Positions 44,001 to 51,462 of a DNA stretch of 64,000 bases are shown here, in pieces (positions within the stretch are counted from its first letter, which is position 1; each line of letters opens with the position of its first letter). The position numbers and the translations under genes are program-made. Location of the stretch: assembly GCA_965247705.1 (NCBI GenBank), contig CBDFHV010000009.1, positions 28,227-92,226 of the forward strand, in the 5' to 3' direction. This stretch comes from CBDFHV01 sp965247705. Its GTDB lineage: Bacteria; Pseudomonadota; Alphaproteobacteria; Rhodospirillales; CAMCUA01. The notes beneath the pieces are model-generated. The model made no database searches. It was not told the origin of the DNA and saw nothing but the letters and a program-made list of their open reading frames with translations.

Positions 44001-44152
44001 ACCGCCAGGCGCCGCGACGCCCCGGCGGCTCAAGTGTCCGCGGTTGCGGCCCTCGGCGGCTCGTCGAGCCCCAGAACCTGCCCCATGTCGTAGAGACCGG
44101 GGGCCTTGCCCCGGGCCCACAATGCGGCCCGGACGGCGCCGGTGGCATATAG
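41069..44152 (+). CDS. hybrid sensor histidine kinase, multi-PAS
   Basis: About 1027 residues. One membrane helix (59-81), four PAS-type domains (roughly 100-220, 225-345, 350-470, 480-600), HisKA with phosphorylated His620 (GGIAHDFNNLLAVILG), HATPase (NLALNARDAM; FDPFFTTKGVGKGSGLGLSMVYG), and a receiver domain with Asp911 (LLLTDVALP). This resembles the FixL/CckA-like hybrid layout. GTG at 41069 has GGGAG upstream; GTG at 40931 would place the inverted repeat inside the gene. About 40 C-terminal residues run into the convergent dapB gene. Its signal and output regulator are unknown. Confidence 0.85.
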   Translation: MPVKSSSQMQGLRRRWNCRLAGACGFQTATASFAAAAQTEAGWNAPSLSQVQWPNSHVMLDWSLGAVLVLLSLLVGVCLYLNRRLGKAVRARTTALTEYESRYREFAETAAHWLWEMDPELRFTWVSDSFKSATGLSPSDVIGHTRWDAAGVAEITGNWFEHREILSRRLAFEDFRYGYRDGLNSIRFVEISGKPIFDACNTFLGYRGTGRDVSERVRADASLTEREAELRGFYESAPLMMGVVEIHEDDLRHVSCNRSSATFLGATPEDLRGRPTAEVGLPRQVRKEWLRHTRQAERTEVPVSFEYDHPTNDGPRRVWGVMRRIDDGDRRLALYVLNDVTEQRRTEATLRRTAQILSEVSANMPGMVFQLRRDGNGHDRFEFVSQSAESLVGHSNERLLTDACLLKDSVLPDDLGHFLASLIHSAAWVVPWSCEFRILRRQDPRWIRVSATSARAEDGAIVWDGVMVDITELREREDRIRGIMEATIDAIVTIDEIGVIETVNRSTQTMFGYAAEQLLGRNINILMPPDYARQHGDYLQRYLKTGEARIIGFGREVEGQRKDGSRFPVDLVVDELTPQQGRRRFIGTLRDLTEYKATEAQLRQAQKMEAIGQLTGGIAHDFNNLLAVILGNLEFLEDHVDPSAEAGRFLDGAIRATNRGAELTQHLLAFSRRQSLRPTATNVPELVTGLAELLRRTLGETVDVHTELNSDAWPALVDSGQLESAILNLALNARDAMAEGGQVTVSVTNRVASDPGEDSAAESEDACYVEVAVRDTGCGIAPTHRDRVFDPFFTTKGVGKGSGLGLSMVYGFVKQSKGHICLDSAVGEGTTVRMLLPRAPAPDPTVDTTGDTVEQTGRGESILLVEDESQVRALTGAMLRDLGYRVLQAADGPEGLSILGKHPEADLLLTDVALPRHMNGVALAQRARSLRPHLRVLFCTACTDQNLMDGMRQEPESRLITKPFRRHALAAAVRELLDRQAPRRPGGSSVRGCGPRRLVEPQNLPHVVETGGLAPGPQCGPDGAGGI

Positions 44153-44875
44153 ACCGCGTCCGTAAACCCGATGGGTGATCTGAAGGGATTCATGGGTGCC
44201 GGCGAATATGACGCTGTGGGTGCCGGCGCCCTCGCCGCCGCGCACCGTGGCGAAGCCGATGGCCCCGGGTTGCCGCGGCGCCACGTCGCCGTCCCGCACC
44301 CGCTCCGACACCCCATCCAGGTCGACGCCGCGGCCCTGTGCGGCCGCCCGGCCCAGGAGCATGGACGCGCCGGACGGGATATCGCGCTTGCGGCGGTGGA
44401 CGTGGGCCAGCACCTCGATGTCATAGGAGTCGTCCAGGGACCCCGCCAGTCGGGTGACCGTCTCGGCCATATGGGCGATGCCGAGGCTGATGTTGGATGA
44501 CCGCACGATGGGTGCTTCGCGGGCGGCCTCGAACATGGCCTGCTCCTGCGCCCCATCCAGGCCCGTGGTCGCCGCCACCAGAATAACCCCATGGCGCGCC
44601 GCCAAGGCCCCGTGGCGCACGGTGGCTTCCGGCACGGTGAAGTCGATGATCGCGTCGCAGGCGGCGAACAGGGCCTCGGGGTCATCGGTGGCGGCGACGC
44701 CGGTCGGCGGCCCACCGGCCCGCTGGGCGATGTCCGCGCCCGCGTCAGGGTGCCCCGGGCGGAGGCTCCCACCCGCCAGCCGGCAACCGTCGGAGGCGAC
44801 GATTTCGGCCACGACCAGACGACCCATGGTGCCGGCGCAGCCCGCCACGCCGATCCTTAAGGAATCGGCGTTCAA
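44030..44875 (-). CDS. dapB: 4-hydroxy-tetrahydrodipicolinate reductase
   Basis: 281 residues. NAD(P)H-binding GVAGCAGTMGR at the N-terminus and the catalytic AHVHRRKRDIPSGASMLLG region; TGLDGAQ and SSNISLGIAHM also fit. It makes tetrahydrodipicolinate for lysine and diaminopimelate. The start is a TTG at 44875 that overlaps the upstream dehydrogenase stop (TTGA); no ATG or GTG lies in a better place. Its last 123 bases overlap the histidine kinase gene tail to tail. Confidence 0.9.
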   Translation of the reverse strand: MNADSLRIGVAGCAGTMGRLVVAEIVASDGCRLAGGSLRPGHPDAGADIAQRAGGPPTGVAATDDPEALFAACDAIIDFTVPEATVRHGALAARHGVILVAATTGLDGAQEQAMFEAAREAPIVRSSNISLGIAHMAETVTRLAGSLDDSYDIEVLAHVHRRKRDIPSGASMLLGRAAAQGRGVDLDGVSERVRDGDVAPRQPGAIGFATVRGGEGAGTHSVIFAGTHESLQITHRVYGRGLYATGAVRAALWARGKAPGLYDMGQVLGLDEPPRAATADT

Positions 44876-45828
44876 TGATCGCCCGCCGCCGTGAAGGGAA
44901 GCGGCTGGCCGGTCAGATGGGCCTCGATACAGGCGAGCACCGCGTCGGTCTGGGTCTGGGTCGTCTCCAAGCTGTTGCTGGCCATGTGGGGACTCAAGAC
45001 AACGTCGTCCCGGGTCAAGAGGACTTCGCGCACGTGGGGCGCGGTCGCGTGAACGTCCAGGGCCGCGCCGCCAAGGCCGTGGGAAACGAGGGCCTCCAAC
45101 ACTGCGTCCTCGTCGAGGACTCCCCGGGACACGTTGACCAGAACCCCTTCGGGCCCCAGGGCTTGGAGGACTTTCCCATCGATCAGGTCGCGGGTTTGGG
45201 GTCCGGAGACGCAGGTCACGGCCAGCACATCCACGTCCCGGGCCAAGGCCGGCAGGTCGTCGTAGTACTCGAACGCCACGTCCGCCTTGCGGCGGGGGCC
45301 GAAATAGGCGACCGGCATGTCGAAGCCCGACGCCCGGCGGGCGAGGAGCCGACCGATGCGCCCCAGGCCGACGATGCCGAGGCGACGGCCATAGACCCGC
45401 CGTCCTGGCGCCAAGAGACCGTCCGGCCAGCGCCCAGCGCGGATCATGCGGTCGCCCTCGGCAAGGCGCCGGAAGACGTTGACGATCTGGCCCATGATGA
45501 AGTCGGCGACGCAGCCCATGGATACGCTCGGGGTGCGGCCGACCGCAATCCCCCGCGCCCGGGCCGCGTCCAGGTCGATGTTGTCCACGTGGGCCCCACT
45601 GCAGGCGATGAGGCCAAGCCTCGGCAGCGCCGCCATCAGCGCCGCGTCGCACCCGGGAAGCGTCTGCGTCACCAGCACCGACACCGTGTCGGCGAAAGGC
45701 CCCGCGAAAGCGGGACGGTCGGCCACCGGCATGTCGGGCAGCAGGTCCACCCGGTACAAGGCCTCCAGCGCCGGCCGCAGTTGCGGCGGATGGTTGCGGG
45801 CCTCGATCATCAGGAAGTGGGGGGTCAT
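44872..45828 (-). CDS. D-isomer 2-hydroxyacid dehydrogenase family protein
   Basis: 318 residues. NAD(P)-binding GLGRIGRLLARRA, catalytic-type Arg in VNVSRGVLDEDAV and His in LSPHMASNS. The catalytic Glu usually found 29 residues after the Arg (in a xEP motif) appears as Ala in VHATAPHV, so activity may be altered or lost. Hydroxypyruvate or glyoxylate reduction would be usual for relatives. It is upstream of dapB and coupled to it. Confidence 0.85.
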   Translation of the reverse strand: MTPHFLMIEARNHPPQLRPALEALYRVDLLPDMPVADRPAFAGPFADTVSVLVTQTLPGCDAALMAALPRLGLIACSGAHVDNIDLDAARARGIAVGRTPSVSMGCVADFIMGQIVNVFRRLAEGDRMIRAGRWPDGLLAPGRRVYGRRLGIVGLGRIGRLLARRASGFDMPVAYFGPRRKADVAFEYYDDLPALARDVDVLAVTCVSGPQTRDLIDGKVLQALGPEGVLVNVSRGVLDEDAVLEALVSHGLGGAALDVHATAPHVREVLLTRDDVVLSPHMASNSLETTQTQTDAVLACIEAHLTGQPLPFTAAGDH

Positions 45829-46033
45829 GGCGGGACAGGTAAGGGGAAATCAGCGAGGGGAACGGGCGCCAGCATAGTTCCTTCGCGGGCGCCCGTCATG
45901 GGGTCGGGATGATTGTTTACAGCCCCATGTGCCACTGTTAAGGTCCGCGCCGTCGGTCGTGGGTCGTTGGCGTGGCTCAAGACTGGCGCTCCCCTCTCCG
46001 GCCCCGCGGCCCTCAGCGGACGATTCCGCCGCC

Positions 46034-46966
46034 ATGAAGATTGTCGCCGGCAACAGCAATCCACCCCTTGTCGAAGCCATATCCGCGTACCTCAATCTGC
46101 CGCTGACCAAGGCCAGCATCCGGCGATTCTCCGACATGGAGGTCTTCGTCGAGATCCAGGAGAACGTGCGCGGCGAAGATACCTTCGTCATCCAGTCCAC
46201 CTCCTATCCGGCCAACGACAACCTGATGGAGTTGCTGGTGACCCTGGACGCGCTCAAGCGCGGGTCGGCACGCCGGATCACGGCGGTGATTCCCTACTTC
46301 GGCTATGCCCGCCAGGACCGCAAATCCGGCCCCCGCACGCCGATCTCCGCCAAACTCGTCGCCAACGTCGTCACCGTCGCCGGGGCCGACCGGGTTCTGA
46401 CCCTCGACCTGCACGCGGGGCAAATCCAGGGGTTCTTCGACATACCCCTCGACAATTTGTTTGCCGCGCCGGTTTTCGAAAAGGACATCCAGACCCGGTT
46501 CGCCGGCGATGATCTGGTGATCGTTTCGCCGGACGTGGGCGGCGTCGTGCGGGCGCGGGCGCTGGCCAAGCGGCTGGACAAGGACTTGGCCATCATCGAC
46601 AAGCGGCGCGAGCGGGCGGGCGTGTCGGAAGTGATGAATGTCATCGGCGACGTCAAGGGGCGTCGCTGCCTGGTTATCGACGACATCGTCGATTCCGCCG
46701 GCACGCTGTGCAATGCCGCCGTCGCCCTGATGGAGCGGGGCGCGGCTTCCGTCTCCACCTATATTACCCATGGGGTCCTGTCCGGCGGCGCGGTGGCGCG
46801 GGTGACGGCCTCGCCCATCGAGAAGCTGATTATCACCGACAGCATCCTCGCCACCCAGGCCATGCGGGTGGCCCACAATATCGAACAATTGACCATCGCC
46901 CCCCTGATGGCCGAGGCGATTCTACGCATCAGCAGCGAGTCCTCCGTTTCCAGCCTGTTTGACTGA
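46034..46966 (+). CDS. prs: ribose-phosphate pyrophosphokinase
   Basis: 310 residues. It makes PRPP from ribose 5-phosphate and ATP. FGYARQDRKSGPRTPISAKLVANV (ATP site), VVSPD-type VIVSPDVGGVVRARALAKRL, and the PRPP loop VIDDIVDSAGTL are complete. ATG at 46034 gives the standard N-terminus MKIVAGNSNPPL. The next gene is rplY. Confidence 0.97.
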   Translation: MKIVAGNSNPPLVEAISAYLNLPLTKASIRRFSDMEVFVEIQENVRGEDTFVIQSTSYPANDNLMELLVTLDALKRGSARRITAVIPYFGYARQDRKSGPRTPISAKLVANVVTVAGADRVLTLDLHAGQIQGFFDIPLDNLFAAPVFEKDIQTRFAGDDLVIVSPDVGGVVRARALAKRLDKDLAIIDKRRERAGVSEVMNVIGDVKGRRCLVIDDIVDSAGTLCNAAVALMERGAASVSTYITHGVLSGGAVARVTASPIEKLIITDSILATQAMRVAHNIEQLTIAPLMAEAILRISSESSVSSLFD

Positions 46967-47034
46967 CACGCGGTTTCGCGCGATAAGGTTGCCGCCCGCG
47001 GCCCACGGAGGGTTCGCGGCCTTTCCCCTGTGAC

Positions 47035-47065
47035 GACGCGGCGAAACGCCTGGAAGCGCCGCGTC
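47035..47065 (+). promoter_or_regulatory. hairpin in the prs-rplY gap
   Basis: GACGCGGCG and CGCCGCGTC form a 9-bp stem with a 13-base loop, 24 bases before the rplY start, followed by CGGCGTTTTG. It could end the prs message weakly or act in the rplY leader. The short T-run makes termination uncertain. Confidence 0.45.
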
Positions 47066-47088
47066 CGGCGTTTTGTGGAGTATTCGCC

Positions 47089-47772
47089 ATGGCTGAAGCC
47101 GTTTCTCTTACCGTCGCCGTGCGCGAGCAGGCCGGTACGGGGCCCGCCCGCGCTACCCGCCGCGCCGGCCGTGTCCCGGCCATCATCTACGGCAACAAGC
47201 AGTCGCCGCAGATGATATCTCTGGACCCCCGGGAGCTGGATCGGCAACTGAGGCAAACCGGCTTCTTTTCCCGAATCTTCGAGTTCTCCGTAAACGGATC
47301 GAGCGAACGGGTGCTGGCCCGCGACGTGCAGTTCCACCCGGTCAGCGACCGGCCGCTGCATGTGGACTTCCTGCGCTTCGGCGCCGACACGATGATCGCC
47401 GTGGAAGTTCAGGTGGTGTTCGAGGGCGAGGAAGAATGCCCGGGCATCCGCCGCGGCGGCGTGCTCAACATCGTGCGCCACACGGTGGAACTGCTGTGCA
47501 AGGCGGACAGCATTCCGTCCTTCATCACCGTGAACCTGGAAGGCCTCGATATCGGCGACAGCGTTCACATCAGCGACATTACGCTGCCGGTGGGCGTCGA
47601 GCCGACGATCACCGATCGGGACTTCACCATCGCCACCATCGCCGCCCCCACCGTCGTCGTCGAGGAAGAGGAAGAGGAAGGCGAAGAGGAGGAAGGCATC
47701 GAAGGGGTCGAGGGCGAAGAGGCGGCCGAGGGCGAAGGCGATACCGAGGAGAGCGGCGGCGAGGAGTCCTGA
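47089..47772 (+). CDS. rplY: 50S ribosomal protein L25/Ctc
   Basis: 227 residues of the long L25 (TL5/Ctc) type. The 5S rRNA-binding domain (LTVAVREQAGTGPARATRRAGRVPAIIYG) is followed by the C-terminal beta domain and a very acidic tail of about 36 residues (runs of Glu and Gly from about 190). The prs-rplY-pth-ychF order is widely kept in alphaproteobacteria. Confidence 0.95.
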   Translation: MAEAVSLTVAVREQAGTGPARATRRAGRVPAIIYGNKQSPQMISLDPRELDRQLRQTGFFSRIFEFSVNGSSERVLARDVQFHPVSDRPLHVDFLRFGADTMIAVEVQVVFEGEEECPGIRRGGVLNIVRHTVELLCKADSIPSFITVNLEGLDIGDSVHISDITLPVGVEPTITDRDFTIATIAAPTVVVEEEEEEGEEEEGIEGVEGEEAAEGEGDTEESGGEES

Positions 47773-47796
47773 CCGCGGTGTCCGGAGCCCCTGGCC

Positions 47797-48447
47797 GTGC
47801 TTCTTGTCGTCGGCCTGGGAAATCCAGGCGCCAAGTACGAAAACAACCGTCACAACTTCGGCTATCTGGCCGTTGACGCCATCGCCGTGCGCCACGGTTT
47901 CGGGCCGTGGCGAAAGAAGTTCCATGCCCTGCTCACCGAGGCAAGCGTGGCCGGACGGCGCGTCCTGTTGATGAAGCCGCTGACCTTCATGAACGAATCC
48001 GGTCGCGCCATCGCCGGCGCGGTGCGGTTTCACAAACTCGCCCCCCGCGACGTCCTGGTCGTCCACGACGAACTGGACCTGGCGCCGGGCAAGCTTCGGG
48101 TGAAGACCGGCGGCGGCGTCGCCGGCCACAACGGTTTGCGCAGCGTCGCCTCCCACCTGGGTCCCGAATTCCGCCGCGTGCGCCTGGGAATCGGTCACCC
48201 GGGGGATAAGAACCGGGTCCTGAGCTGGGTCCTGAAGGACTTCGCCAAGGCTGACGCCGCTTGGCGGGACCCTCTTGTCGATGCCGTGGCCGACCACTTC
48301 CCGCTGCTTGTGGAGGGCGACGAGTCGGCTTTCATGAGCAAGGTCGCCCAGGCCATCAGGCCGCCGGCCAAGCCGGCGCCCGCCGCCTCGCGGGTGCTGT
48401 CCGACGTGATCGGCACGCCCCCCGACGACGGCGGCACTGGGGTTTAG
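47797..48447 (+). CDS. pth: peptidyl-tRNA hydrolase
   Basis: 216 residues. VVGLGNPGAKYENNRHNFGY holds the catalytic His19; MKPLTFMNESG and VVHDELDLAPGKLRVKTGGGVAGHNGLRS are the other motifs. It frees tRNA from stalled peptidyl-tRNA. It starts at a GTG, 24 bases after rplY. A Pro/Ala-rich C-terminal tail of about 25 residues is extra to the core. Confidence 0.96.
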   Translation: MLLVVGLGNPGAKYENNRHNFGYLAVDAIAVRHGFGPWRKKFHALLTEASVAGRRVLLMKPLTFMNESGRAIAGAVRFHKLAPRDVLVVHDELDLAPGKLRVKTGGGVAGHNGLRSVASHLGPEFRRVRLGIGHPGDKNRVLSWVLKDFAKADAAWRDPLVDAVADHFPLLVEGDESAFMSKVAQAIRPPAKPAPAASRVLSDVIGTPPDDGGTGV

Positions 48448-48469
48448 ACCTCCATGGGTTTAGACGGCC

Positions 48470-49570
48470 ATGGGGTTTAACTGCGGTATCGTCGGCCTGC
48501 CCAACGTCGGCAAGTCGACCCTCTTCAATGCCCTGACGGCGACGGCGGCGGCGGAGGCCGCCAACTATCCCTTTTGCACGGTCGAACCCAACGTCGGCCG
48601 GGTCGCCGTCCCCGATCCGCGGCTGGACGCCATCGCCCGTGCGGGCAAGTGCCCCCGCGTGGTCGCCACGCAGCTTGAATTCGTCGACATCGCCGGCCTG
48701 GTTCGCGGCGCCAGCCAGGGCGAGGGCCTGGGCAACCGGTTCCTCTCCCATATCCGCGAGGTGGACGCGATCATCAACGTGCTGCGCTGCTTCGAGGGCG
48801 AGGGCGTCAGCCACGTGGAGACCGGCATCGATCCCCTGCGGGACGCGGAGATCGTCGCCACCGAGCTGCTGCTGGCGGATCTGGAAAGCCTGGAGCGGCG
48901 CACCGAGTCGGCCCGCAAGCGGGCCACTGGCGGCGACCGGGATGCCCGCGATGCCTTGCGGGTCTTGGAGCCGGTGCTGGCCGCCTTGCGCGACGGCCGG
49001 CCGGCCCGCGGCGTCACTGTGGACCCGGCCGATGGCCACCGGTTCCAAAACCAACAGCTGATCACCGCGAAGCCGGTGCTCTACATTTGCAACGTCGATG
49101 AGGAATCGGCGGCGACCGGCAACGCCCTATCGGCGCGGGTCGCCGACTTCGCCGCCGCCGAGGGCACCGAAACCGTTGTCATCTCCGCCAAGATCGAAGC
49201 CGAGATCGCGCAGATCGCCGACCGGGAGGAGCGGACGGCGTTCCTCGACTCCCTGGGCCTGGAGGAAGCCGGCCTCGACCGGGTGATCCGGGCCGGCTAC
49301 CGGGTGCTCGACCTGATCACCTTCTTTACCGCCGGCCCCAAGGAGGCCCGGGCCTGGACGGTGCCGGCGGGGGCCACCGCCGTCGAGGCGGCGGGCTCGA
49401 TCCACACCGACTTCGCCCGCGGCTTCATCTGCGCCGAAACCGTCCACTGGGCGGACTACGTGGCCATCGGCGGCGAGACCGCATCCCGGGAGGCGGGCAA
49501 GATGCGCCAGGAAGGCCGCGACTACCGGGTCCGCGACGGCGACCTGATCCTGTTTCGGTTCAATGTGTGA
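48470..49570 (+). CDS. ychF: redox-regulated ATPase YchF
   Basis: 366 residues, Obg-related P-loop protein binding ATP rather than GTP. GLPNVGKSTLFNALT (P-loop), DIAGLVRGASQGEGLGNRFL (switch II), YICNVDE in place of NKxD, and the C-terminal TGS domain (FFTAGPKEARAWTV to GDLILFRFNV). It ends the prs-rplY-pth-ychF run. Confidence 0.97.
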   Translation: MGFNCGIVGLPNVGKSTLFNALTATAAAEAANYPFCTVEPNVGRVAVPDPRLDAIARAGKCPRVVATQLEFVDIAGLVRGASQGEGLGNRFLSHIREVDAIINVLRCFEGEGVSHVETGIDPLRDAEIVATELLLADLESLERRTESARKRATGGDRDARDALRVLEPVLAALRDGRPARGVTVDPADGHRFQNQQLITAKPVLYICNVDEESAATGNALSARVADFAAAEGTETVVISAKIEAEIAQIADREERTAFLDSLGLEEAGLDRVIRAGYRVLDLITFFTAGPKEARAWTVPAGATAVEAAGSIHTDFARGFICAETVHWADYVAIGGETASREAGKMRQEGRDYRVRDGDLILFRFNV

Positions 49571-49716
49571 GGGGCGAGCTCTATCTCGCGGACCCTGCCC
49601 TGTCCCAGTGCCTCGTCAGTCCACTTGCTGCGCTTCGAGGAACATCGCTTTTTCGAGGGCGACGAAGAACTGCTGATAGGGCTCGGGATCATCAACTGGC
49701 GTGACGTTGAACTGGG

Positions 49717-49732
49717 CATTCGCGCGAACGAG
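49717..49732. repeat. target-site duplication, left copy
   Basis: CATTCGCGCGAACGAG, identical to 51145-51160 on the other side of the IS. Both copies are in the same reading frame of the interrupted gene (LVRAN on the minus strand). Confidence 0.8.
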
Positions 49733-49748
49733 TGAGTCGGACCCGATT

Positions 49749-49788
49749 TCCTTGGACACAGAATTGGCTTAATCGAAGTGTCCAAGGA
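49749..49788 (+). promoter_or_regulatory. IS left-end hairpin covering the orfA ribosome binding site
   Basis: TCCTTGGACAC (49749-49759) pairs with GTGTCCAAGGA (49778-49788) across 18 bases. The right arm includes most of the AAGGAGG Shine-Dalgarno of orfA (49784-49790). A transcript entering from outside would fold this stem and hide the ribosome site, whereas one starting inside the loop would not. Confidence 0.6.
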
Positions 49789-49798
49789 GGACCGGAAC

Positions 49799-50209
49799 AT
49801 GACCGATAATTTTGAGAAGAAAGTTGCTGTTGATGGGCCTGTGGTAAATGCGGGCGAGCTTGGCTCGTCCACGTTTTCCCCAGGACAGGCTTTGCCGGCA
49901 GGCCCGCTGGGACTTGGCCAGCGATGGACGGTGGCGCGCAAGCGTGAGGTCGTTCTGCGGCTTTTGCGTGACGAGCCGGTGCAACTTCTGTCGCGCCAGT
50001 TGGGCGTAGAGATCTTCCGGCTCGAGCAGTGGCGTGAGAAAGCGATCGGCGGGATCGACGCCTCGCTCAAGCAACGCAAGGGCGATCCGGTGCAGGCGGA
50101 ACTGGATAGCGCCATGAAGCGGATCGGAGAGTTGACCATGCAGGTGGAACTGCTGGAGGCCAAGACGGAGACCTTCGGCCCTTTGGGGCGGCGGAGGTCG
50201 CGGCGATGA
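49799..50209 (+). CDS. IS3-family transposase OrfA
   Basis: 136 residues. A helix-turn-helix segment (RKREVVLRLLRDEPVQLLSRQLGVEIFRLEQWREKAI, about residues 46-85) is followed by a leucine-rich coil (ELDSAMKRIGELTMQVELLEAK). It supplies DNA end binding. AAGGAGG precedes the ATG at 49799. Its stop overlaps the orfB start (ATGA), so coupling rather than frameshifting may link them. Confidence 0.88.
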   Translation: MTDNFEKKVAVDGPVVNAGELGSSTFSPGQALPAGPLGLGQRWTVARKREVVLRLLRDEPVQLLSRQLGVEIFRLEQWREKAIGGIDASLKQRKGDPVQAELDSAMKRIGELTMQVELLEAKTETFGPLGRRRSRR

Positions 50210-51111
50210 GTGCCGCCACCTCGCCCGGCACGGGTCTGGCCTACGGCCTGCGGCGGGTCTGCGCCGCCTGGGGCATGGCCCGCTCCTCGTTCTACGCCGT
50301 GACCTCCGGCCAGCACGCCGAGCAGCCGCCGGCAAAGCGTCGGGGACCGAAGCCCGCGATCTCGGACCAGGCGCTGCTGGTGGCGATCGAAGCCGACCTG
50401 GAGGCATCGCCCTGGGAGGGCGAGGGCTACCGCAAGGTCTGGGCTCGGCTTCGGGTCTGTCGCGACATCCGGGTTGCCCGCAAGCGGGTGCTCCGCCTGA
50501 TGCGCGAGAACAATCTGCTCTCGCCCCATCGCTGCCGCCGCCGTGGCGGCAATCCCCATGACGGTGAGATCATCACTCATGCCCCGAACCTCATGTGGGG
50601 CACCGATGGCGTTCGGGTGTTCACGGTGGACGACGGCTGGGGCTGGATCTTCACCGCCGTCGAGCATTGGAACGCCGAGTGTGTCGGCTGGCATGTCTGC
50701 AAGCGCGGCGACCGCTTCGCCGCCCTGCAGCCGATCTCCATGGGGCTTGCCGGGCTGTATGGCTCGACCGCGGCCGGCGCGGCTCGGGGGCTGGCCTTGC
50801 GGATGGATCACGGCTCCCAGTATCTGTCGGACCACTTCACCAACCAGATCAAGTTCTGGGGCATCCAGCCGTCCTACGCCTTCGTCGCCGAGCCCCAGAC
50901 CAACGGCGTCGCCGAGCGGTTCAATCGCACGCTGAAGGAACAGATCATCCATGGTCGCATCTACCGCAACATCGCGGAGCTGCGGGACGCCGTCCGCGAC
51001 TTCGTCGAACTCTACAATGCCCAGTGGATCGTCGAAAAGAACGGCTACCTGAGCCCCGCTCAAGCTCGTCAGGCGTGGCACGCCGCGATCTCAATCAGGC
51101 CCGCCGCGTGA
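50206..51111 (+). CDS. IS3-family transposase OrfB (DDE)
   Basis: 301 residues. An HTH_21-type region (EGEGYRKVWARLR...RVLRLMRENNLLSP) precedes the integrase core with the catalytic triad Asp134 (LMWGTDG), Asp201 (RMDHGSQY) and Glu237 (TNGVAERFNRTLKEQ), spaced as DD(35)E. All three residues are present, so the enzyme is probably active. It starts in a different frame from orfA with a 4-base overlap. Confidence 0.93.
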   Translation: MSAATSPGTGLAYGLRRVCAAWGMARSSFYAVTSGQHAEQPPAKRRGPKPAISDQALLVAIEADLEASPWEGEGYRKVWARLRVCRDIRVARKRVLRLMRENNLLSPHRCRRRGGNPHDGEIITHAPNLMWGTDGVRVFTVDDGWGWIFTAVEHWNAECVGWHVCKRGDRFAALQPISMGLAGLYGSTAAGAARGLALRMDHGSQYLSDHFTNQIKFWGIQPSYAFVAEPQTNGVAERFNRTLKEQIIHGRIYRNIAELRDAVRDFVELYNAQWIVEKNGYLSPAQARQAWHAAISIRPAA

Positions 51112-51144
51112 GACAAACTTGTGTCCAAGGAACCGGGTGCGCTA

Positions 51145-51160
51145 CATTCGCGCGAACGAG
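51145..51160. repeat. target-site duplication, right copy
   Basis: CATTCGCGCGAACGAG, right partner of 49717-49732. If the IS end is taken as TG...CA, the duplication would be 14 rather than 16 bases. Confidence 0.8.
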
Positions 51161-51462
51161 CGACTGCGTTTCGCCACGGGGCCGGACCGTTACCGTCATC
51201 CGCAGTGCATACTTATCGAGCTTCGTCCCGCTAACCGAGCCCTAGACGCTATCCGCTTTGTCGATCACGAAGCCGAGGTCCTGTAGCGTCGCGATGATTG
51301 TGCGAAGTGTCCTTTTCCTTTCGATCGTGTCAAACGCCCGAGTTTGGATGCTGCGAAGGGCCACTTGGCTTTCAGAAGTGGAGAGCAACTGCTTTCGGGA
51401 GTCGGCTTGACACGTCAACAACACACCGGTCAAAGGAACAACTATGAGGATTCGCAACAACC

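Larger units (their letters stand above)
49733..51144 (+). mobile_element. IS3-family insertion sequence
   Basis: About 1412 bp. The ends carry imperfect inverted repeats of about 27 bases: left TGAGTCGGACCCGATTTCC and right (reverse complement) TAGCGCACCCGGTTCC, both continuing TTGGACACA. It encodes two overlapping genes, orfA (helix-turn-helix) and orfB (DDE integrase-type), both apparently intact. It sits inside a lipoprotein gene with a 16-bp duplication, longer than the 3-5 bp usual for the family. Confidence 0.85.

Noticed and set aside
50150..50215. -1 frameshift between IS orfA and orfB
   Set aside because: No A-rich slippery run is near the orfA end; an ATGA overlap indicates restart of translation.
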